Assembly: GCA_963827335.1 (NCBI GenBank)
Contig: CAWHAP010000002.1
Span: 186,001-250,000, forward strand
Source: DASQMT01 sp963827335
GTDB lineage: Bacteria; Actinomycetota; Thermoleophilia; Solirubrobacterales; Solirubrobacteraceae
Length of the DNA: 64,000 nt
Direction of reading: 5' to 3'
Part shown: in pieces, positions 60,673 to 64,000 of the stretch
Layout: each line of letters opens with the position of its first letter
Position numbering within the stretch: the stretch's first letter is position 1
Notes under the pieces: model-generated
What the model saw: the letters and a program-made list of their open reading frames with translations, nothing else
Database searches by the model: none
What the model was told of the DNA's origin: nothing
Position numbers and translations under genes: made by a program

Positions 60673-60707
60673 GGCGAGTTGACCGCACATATCGCGGTCA
60701 AGTCGCC
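60673..60707. promoter_or_regulatory. long palindrome in the divergent spacer
   Basis: GGCGAGTTGACCGC (60673-60686) and GCGGTCAAGTCGCC (60694-60707) are inverted repeats with one mismatch and a seven-base spacer. It lies in the 229-base divergent region 60554-60782 and includes TTGACC, which could double as a -35 box. Likely an operator; no other coding signal is seen in this spacer. Confidence 0.55.
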
Positions 60708-60760
60708 AGCGACCTCCGCGCCTCCCTCGATGCTGCAGTTCGAGCCCTTGCTCGCGTTGG

Positions 60761-60779
60761 CGCATTGTGGAACAATGCG
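60761..60779. promoter_or_regulatory. FadR/GntR-type operator at the start of the transporter gene
   Basis: CGCATTGT-GGA-ACAATGCG: perfect eight-base arms around a three-base centre. The core TTGTGGAACAA fits the GntR/FadR consensus TNGTNNNACNA. It ends three bases before the GTG at 60783. The GntR regulator is encoded downstream in the same operon, so autoregulation is likely. Confidence 0.65.
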
Positions 60780-60782
60780 ACA

Positions 60783-61664
60783 GTGGCCCGGCTCCTCGTT
60801 CTCCTCTCGGCCGTGTGCTTCGGCACCACCGGCACCGCCCAGGCCCTCGGCCCCGACGCCGCTCCCGTCACCGTCGGCGCCGTGCGCATCGCGGTCGGCG
60901 GCCTCCTCCTCCTCGCCGTGGCGCGCGCCGTCCCCGCCGCGGCCGCCGCGTGGCCGCGCCGGGAGCTGGGCGCGATCGCACTGGCCGTCGCCCTCTACCA
61001 GCTCGCCTTCTTCGCGGCCGTCGACCGCACCGGCGTCGCCGTCGGCACGATCGTGGCGCTCGGCTCGGCGCCCGCGATCGCCGGGGTGACGGGCCGGCTG
61101 ATCGACGGCCAGCCGCTGACCGGCCGCTGGGCCGGGGCGACCGCGCTGGCCTGCGCCGGCGTCCTGCTGCTCGTGCTCGGCGGCGGCGGCGCCTCCGTCG
61201 ATCCCGCCGGCGTCGTGCTGGCCGTCGCCTCGGGCACGGGCTACGCGACCTACGCCGTGCTGGCCAAGCGCCTGCTGCGGCTCGGTCACGCCCCGGAGCG
61301 CGTGATGGCCGCGAGCTTCTCGCTCGGCGCCGTCCTGCTCGCGCCCGTGCTCGTGCTCGGCGACGTGTCCTGGCTGGCCACAGGCGACGGGCTCGCGCTC
61401 GCGCTGTTCCTCGGCGCGATCCCCACCGCGCTCGGGTACGTGCTGTTCGCGCGCGGCCTGCGCCACCTCACGCCCGGGGAGGCCGCGACGCTCACGCTCG
61501 CCGAGCCGCTCACCGCCACGGGCCTCGGCGTGCTCGCGCTGGGCGAGCGTCCCGGCACGGTCGCGGCCGCCGGGGCGGCGCTCGTGCTGGCCGGGCTGCT
61601 CGTGCTCGCCGCTCCGGTCCGGGCGCGGCGGCGGGCGCCCGTGCTCGCGGAGGCCGCGGCGTGA
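60783..61664 (+). CDS. EamA/DMT-family transporter
   Basis: 293 residues from a GTG at 60783; the open frame upstream is the operator region. Ten helices, two EamA halves (RLLVLLSAVCFGTTGTAQALG; ALGSAPAIAGVTGRLIDGQ; second half AVASGTGYATYAVLAKRLL and ALGYVLFARGLRHLTPGEAATLTL). Likely a metabolite exporter. The stop overlaps the GTG of the GntR gene (GTGA at 61661-61664). The operator sits almost on the start codon, so the transcript may be nearly leaderless. Confidence 0.87.
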   Translation: MARLLVLLSAVCFGTTGTAQALGPDAAPVTVGAVRIAVGGLLLLAVARAVPAAAAAWPRRELGAIALAVALYQLAFFAAVDRTGVAVGTIVALGSAPAIAGVTGRLIDGQPLTGRWAGATALACAGVLLLVLGGGGASVDPAGVVLAVASGTGYATYAVLAKRLLRLGHAPERVMAASFSLGAVLLAPVLVLGDVSWLATGDGLALALFLGAIPTALGYVLFARGLRHLTPGEAATLTLAEPLTATGLGVLALGERPGTVAAAGAALVLAGLLVLAAPVRARRRAPVLAEAAA

Positions 61665-62299
61665 CCGCGCGCCTCAGCCTCCAGCGCGTCTCGACGGTGG
61701 ACGCCATCGCGGCGGCGCTGCGCACGCGGATCCTCGACGGCGAGCTCGGGGCGGGGCAGCGGCTGCGCGAGCTCGAGCTGACCGAGGCCTACGGCGTGGC
61801 GCGCCACTCGCTGCGCGCGGCCCTGCGCGCGCTCGCGGCCGAGGGGCTGATCGTGATCGAGCCCAACCGCGGGGCGCGCGTCGCCGCGCTCACGACCGCC
61901 GACCTGCTCGACCTCTCCGAGCTGCGCCTCGCGCTCGAGCTGGAGGCGGCGCACCTCGCGCTCGAGCGCCACGACGGGCGGCTCCCGAAGCCCGTCCACG
62001 ACGCGGTGCGCCTGATGGCCGCCGTGTGCGAGCAGCGCGACCCGCCGTGGAGCGCCGTCGTCGACGCGCACGACCGCGTCCACTCGAGCCTGGTCGCGGC
62101 GGCCCGCAGCCCGCGGTTGGAGCGCGCCTACGCCACGCTGGCGGGGGAGCTGCGGCTCTACGTGATCCAGCTCAAGCCGAGCTGGTCGCTCGACCGCATG
62201 GCCGCGCAGCACGCCCAGCTGCTCGCCGACCTCGAGCGGGAGGGGCCGGAGCCGCTGCGCGCGCACTTCGCCGAGGGACGCGCGGACCTCCGCGTCTGA
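61661..62299 (+). CDS. GntR-family regulator, FadR/FCD subgroup
   Basis: 212 residues from a GTG at 61661. Winged HTH: DAIAAALRTRILDGELGAGQ, LRELELTEAYGVARHSLRAALRALAAEG. The C-terminal all-helical FCD-type domain follows (LLDLSELRLALELEAAHLAL; DAHDRVHSSLVAAA) with probable metal-binding Asp/His residues. It is cotranscribed with the transporter and probably binds the TTGTGGAACAA site at 60761-60779. Confidence 0.87.
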   Translation: MTARLSLQRVSTVDAIAAALRTRILDGELGAGQRLRELELTEAYGVARHSLRAALRALAAEGLIVIEPNRGARVAALTTADLLDLSELRLALELEAAHLALERHDGRLPKPVHDAVRLMAAVCEQRDPPWSAVVDAHDRVHSSLVAAARSPRLERAYATLAGELRLYVIQLKPSWSLDRMAAQHAQLLADLEREGPEPLRAHFAEGRADLRV

Positions 62300-62368
62300 C
62301 CGAAAACTGGTCGATAGTGGGGAGCGCGCGCTTGCCGAACGCGCGCCGGCTCGCCAGAGTCGCCGGAG

Positions 62369-62827
62369 ATGTGGATCCACAGCGGGATGGAGCCCGCCCA
62401 TGCCACACCGCCCGACCCGACCACGACGGTCGCGCTCGCCCTGCCCGGGCTGCTCATCGCGGAGGCGCTCGCCCGCGTCATGCGCGACCACCAGCTGCAG
62501 GTCGTCGGGTGCCACGACAGCCACCGGGCGCTGCTCGACGGCGTGCGCCGCTCCCGCCCGACGGTCGCCGTCGTCGACGCGGAGCTGCTCGCGCCCGATG
62601 CCGGCGCCGCGCTCGCCGCGCTCGCCGCGGCGTGCCCCGCGACGCGGCTCGTCGTGCTCGCCGCCGCGTTCGACGAGGAGATCGCGCGCGCCGTGCGGCA
62701 GGCGGGCGTGCGCGGCGTGATCCTCCGGTCCAGCCCGGCCGCGGCGGCGGTGGAGGCCGTCGTGCGGGTGTCGCGCGGGCTGACCAGCTTCCCGGCCGCG
62801 ACGCGGGCCACCGCCGACGAGCCATGA
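62369..62827 (+). CDS. degenerate response-regulator receiver protein without output domain
   Basis: 152 residues from the ATG at 62369 (or 146 from 62387; neither has a strong ribosome site). The receiver fold is recognisable: the phospho-acceptor-like Asp in TVAVVDAELL and the helix 'QAGVRGVILRSSPAAAAVEAV'. The acidic pair near the N-terminus is missing (TVALALPGLLIAEAL) and the conserved Lys is Arg (ILRSS). No HTH follows. Phosphorylation is doubtful; it may be a pseudo-receiver. The upstream 69 bases show nothing clear. Confidence 0.65.
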   Translation: MWIHSGMEPAHATPPDPTTTVALALPGLLIAEALARVMRDHQLQVVGCHDSHRALLDGVRRSRPTVAVVDAELLAPDAGAALAALAAACPATRLVVLAAAFDEEIARAVRQAGVRGVILRSSPAAAAVEAVVRVSRGLTSFPAATRATADEP

Positions 62828-62866
62828 CGCGCCGGTGCGTCGGAGCGCGCTGCTAGGTTCTGCGGC

Positions 62867-62900
62867 GTCCCTTTAACCCGGCCCCGTGAGGCCAGGAAGG
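62867..62900 (+). promoter_or_regulatory. PyrR-binding RNA element overlapping the pyrR ribosome site
   Basis: The pyrR leader contains GTCCCTTTAACCCGGCCCCG followed by TGAGGCCAGGAAGG. The stem CCGGCC/GGCC-A-GG with loop CCGTGA matches the PyrR-binding loop known from pyr leaders. The 3' side of the element, AGGAAGG (62894-62900), is also the Shine-Dalgarno of pyrR, nine bases before the ATG. This suggests translational repression by PyrR plus UMP, as described in mycobacteria. A TAGGTT at 62854-62859 is a possible -10 box. Confidence 0.8.
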
Positions 62901-62909
62901 CACCGCCAC

Positions 62910-63455
62910 ATGTCGCATCCCAAGGTCGTCCTGGACGAGGACGACATCCGGCGCACGCTCGTGCGGATCGCGCACGAGATCGTCGAGAAGAACCCGGACG
63001 GGCAGGTCGCCCTCGTCGGCATCCACCGCCGCGGCGCGCACCTCGCCACGCGGCTGCACCGGCTCGTCTCCGACCTGCTCGAGACCGAGCTCGCCGCCGG
63101 CGAGATCGACATCGCCTTCTACCGCGACGACCTCGCGACGCGCGAGGCGCCCGAGGTCCGCTCGAGCCACCTGCCCTTCCGGCTCGAGGACCACACGGTC
63201 GTGCTCGTCGACGACGTGCTCTTCACCGGCCGCACCGTGCGCGCCGCGATCGACGCGCTGTTCGACTACGGCCGCCCCGCGCGCGTGCAGCTCGCCGTCC
63301 TGGCCGACCGCGGCCATCGCGAGCTCCCGATCCGGCCCGACTACGTCGGCAAGAACCTGCCGACCCACCGCTCCGAGCGCGTCAACGTGCTCGTCCAGGA
63401 GCTCGACGGCGCCGACGAGGTCACGATCACCAGCCGCCAGGAGGTCCACGCATGA
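62910..63455 (+). CDS. pyrR: PyrR bifunctional regulator/uracil phosphoribosyltransferase
   Basis: 181 residues from the ATG at 62910 (MSHPKVVLDEDD); an upstream ATG at 62886 lies inside the RNA element and is rejected. Type I PRTase fold: ALVGIHRRGAHLA, then the PRPP motif VVLVDDVLFTGRTVRAA and ADRGHRELPIRPDYVGKN. It binds pyr mRNA when charged with UMP and represses the operon, with uracil phosphoribosyltransferase side activity. The stop overlaps pyrB (ATGA at 63452-63455). Confidence 0.95.
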   Translation: MSHPKVVLDEDDIRRTLVRIAHEIVEKNPDGQVALVGIHRRGAHLATRLHRLVSDLLETELAAGEIDIAFYRDDLATREAPEVRSSHLPFRLEDHTVVLVDDVLFTGRTVRAAIDALFDYGRPARVQLAVLADRGHRELPIRPDYVGKNLPTHRSERVNVLVQELDGADEVTITSRQEVHA

Positions 63456-64000
63456 GGCATCTGCTGTCGATCGAGGACCTCGACCGCCCGGGCATCGAGC
63501 GGATCCTCGACCGCGCCAAGTCCTTCACCGAGGTCTCGGAGCGCGAGGTCAAGAAGGTGCCGGCGCTGCGCGGGCGCCGCGTGCTCAACCTCTTCTACGA
63601 GGCGTCGACCCGGACCCGCTCCTCCTTCGAGCTCGCGGCCAAGACGCTCAGCGCCGAGGTGATCAACTTCGTCTCGAGCGGGTCGAGCGTGGAGAAGGGC
63701 GAGTCGCTCAAGGACACCGTCCAGACGCTCTCGGCCTACCGGCCGGACCTGATCGTCGTGCGCACGCCGCACGTGGGCGCCGCCGACCTGGTCGCGCGCT
63801 GGAGCCCAGCGGCCGTCGTCAACGCCGGCGACGGCAAGCACGAGCACCCGACGCAGGCGCTGCTCGACGTCTACACGCTGCGCGAGCGCCTCGGCGCGCT
63901 CGACGGCGCGAACATCTGGATCGTCGGCGACGTCATGCACTCGCGCGTCGCGCGCTCGAACATCATGGCCTTCGGCCTGCTCGGCGCGCGCGTCACCGTG
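63452..64000 (+). CDS. pyrB: aspartate carbamoyltransferase catalytic chain, N-terminal part (cut by window edge)
   Basis: 183 codons are present, the gene continues beyond the window. First committed step of pyrimidine synthesis: carbamoyl phosphate plus aspartate. Motifs: LLSIEDLDRPGIERIL, the carbamoyl-phosphate loop ASTRTRSSFELAAKTL, SVEKGESLKDT and GKHEHPTQALLDVYTL. The aspartate domain begins at the cut (WIVGDVMHSRVARSN). ATGA overlap with pyrR. Confidence 0.96.
   Translation, partial: MRHLLSIEDLDRPGIERILDRAKSFTEVSEREVKKVPALRGRRVLNLFYEASTRTRSSFELAAKTLSAEVINFVSSGSSVEKGESLKDTVQTLSAYRPDLIVVRTPHVGAADLVARWSPAAVVNAGDGKHEHPTQALLDVYTLRERLGALDGANIWIVGDVMHSRVARSNIMAFGLLGARVTV

Noticed and set aside
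1..64000. Insertion sequences, prophage genes, CRISPR arrays, toxin-antitoxin or defence islands
   Set aside because: No transposase, integrase, phage structural gene, regularly spaced repeat or recognised defence protein was seen; composition looks uniform throughout.

Overview
The window looks like chromosomal DNA of a very GC-rich actinobacterium. The gene style (pervasive ATGA/GTGA overlaps, frequent GTG starts, Ala/Arg/Gly-rich proteins) and the order yebC - ruvC - ruvA - ruvB - small zinc-ribbon protein - secD/secF fusion - recJ - rel fit the Thermoleophilia (Solirubrobacterales-type) best. That placement is inference from gene content, not from a phylogeny. No insertion sequence, prophage, CRISPR array or rRNA was seen. 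The only tRNA found is tRNA-Arg(CCG). The window cuts two genes: a PhoD-type phosphatase on the left (N-terminal part only) and pyrB on the right (N-terminal part only).

Layout. 1-5.4 kb: minus-strand phoD fragment, FHA-HTH protein, membrane Ser/Thr kinase with a C-terminal propeller-like region, two-domain VOC dioxygenase, then a secreted LamG protein. 5.4-9.4 kb: proline catabolism (proline dehydrogenase and P5C dehydrogenase) divergent from a PucR-type regulator. 9.4-18.5 kb: polyprenol-type glycosyltransferase with a flavoprotein, a cupredoxin, a DMT transporter divergent from a LysR regulator, phosphomannomutase, LOG protein, PhzF-like protein, sugar-1-P nucleotidylyltransferase, YebC. 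18.5-33.4 kb: luciferase-like oxidoreductase, Holliday-junction genes ruvCAB, SecDF, DMT transporter, YugP-type peptidase, TerC with a structured leader, RecJ and bifunctional Rel. 33.4-40.6 kb: AraC regulator, degenerate MBL-fold protein, DapA-family aldolase, lipid kinase, ADP-forming acyl-CoA ligase and acyl-CoA dehydrogenase.

40.6-47.6 kb is a seven-gene operon (Rieske oxygenase, TetR regulator, complete polyamine-type ABC importer, FAD amine oxidase) in which every junction overlaps by 1 or 4 bases. It looks like a self-contained uptake and oxidation module for a cationic amine. 47.6-50.6 kb holds a large membrane patatin and CorA. 50.7-52.4 kb is the most unusual unit: a canonical SAM-I riboswitch precedes a threonine-synthase-like PLP enzyme that is translationally coupled to a small sulfur-carrier-like protein ending in Gly-Gly. 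A SAM OFF switch makes little sense for threonine synthesis but good sense for sulfur transfer to an activated homoserine.

52.4-57.1 kb: a cobalamin-binding protein, a small zinc-ribbon protein, a secreted copper module (cupredoxin, beta-helix protein, multicopper oxidase) and an HD-GYP phosphohydrolase. 57.1-64 kb: LysM protein, tRNA-Arg abutting a YfcE-like phosphoesterase without a normal start codon, RNase Z, ketopantoate-reductase-like protein, a DMT transporter/GntR operon with a FadR-type operator, a degenerate receiver protein, and the start of the pyrimidine operon (pyrR-pyrB), whose PyrR-binding hairpin lies next to the Shine-Dalgarno sequence.
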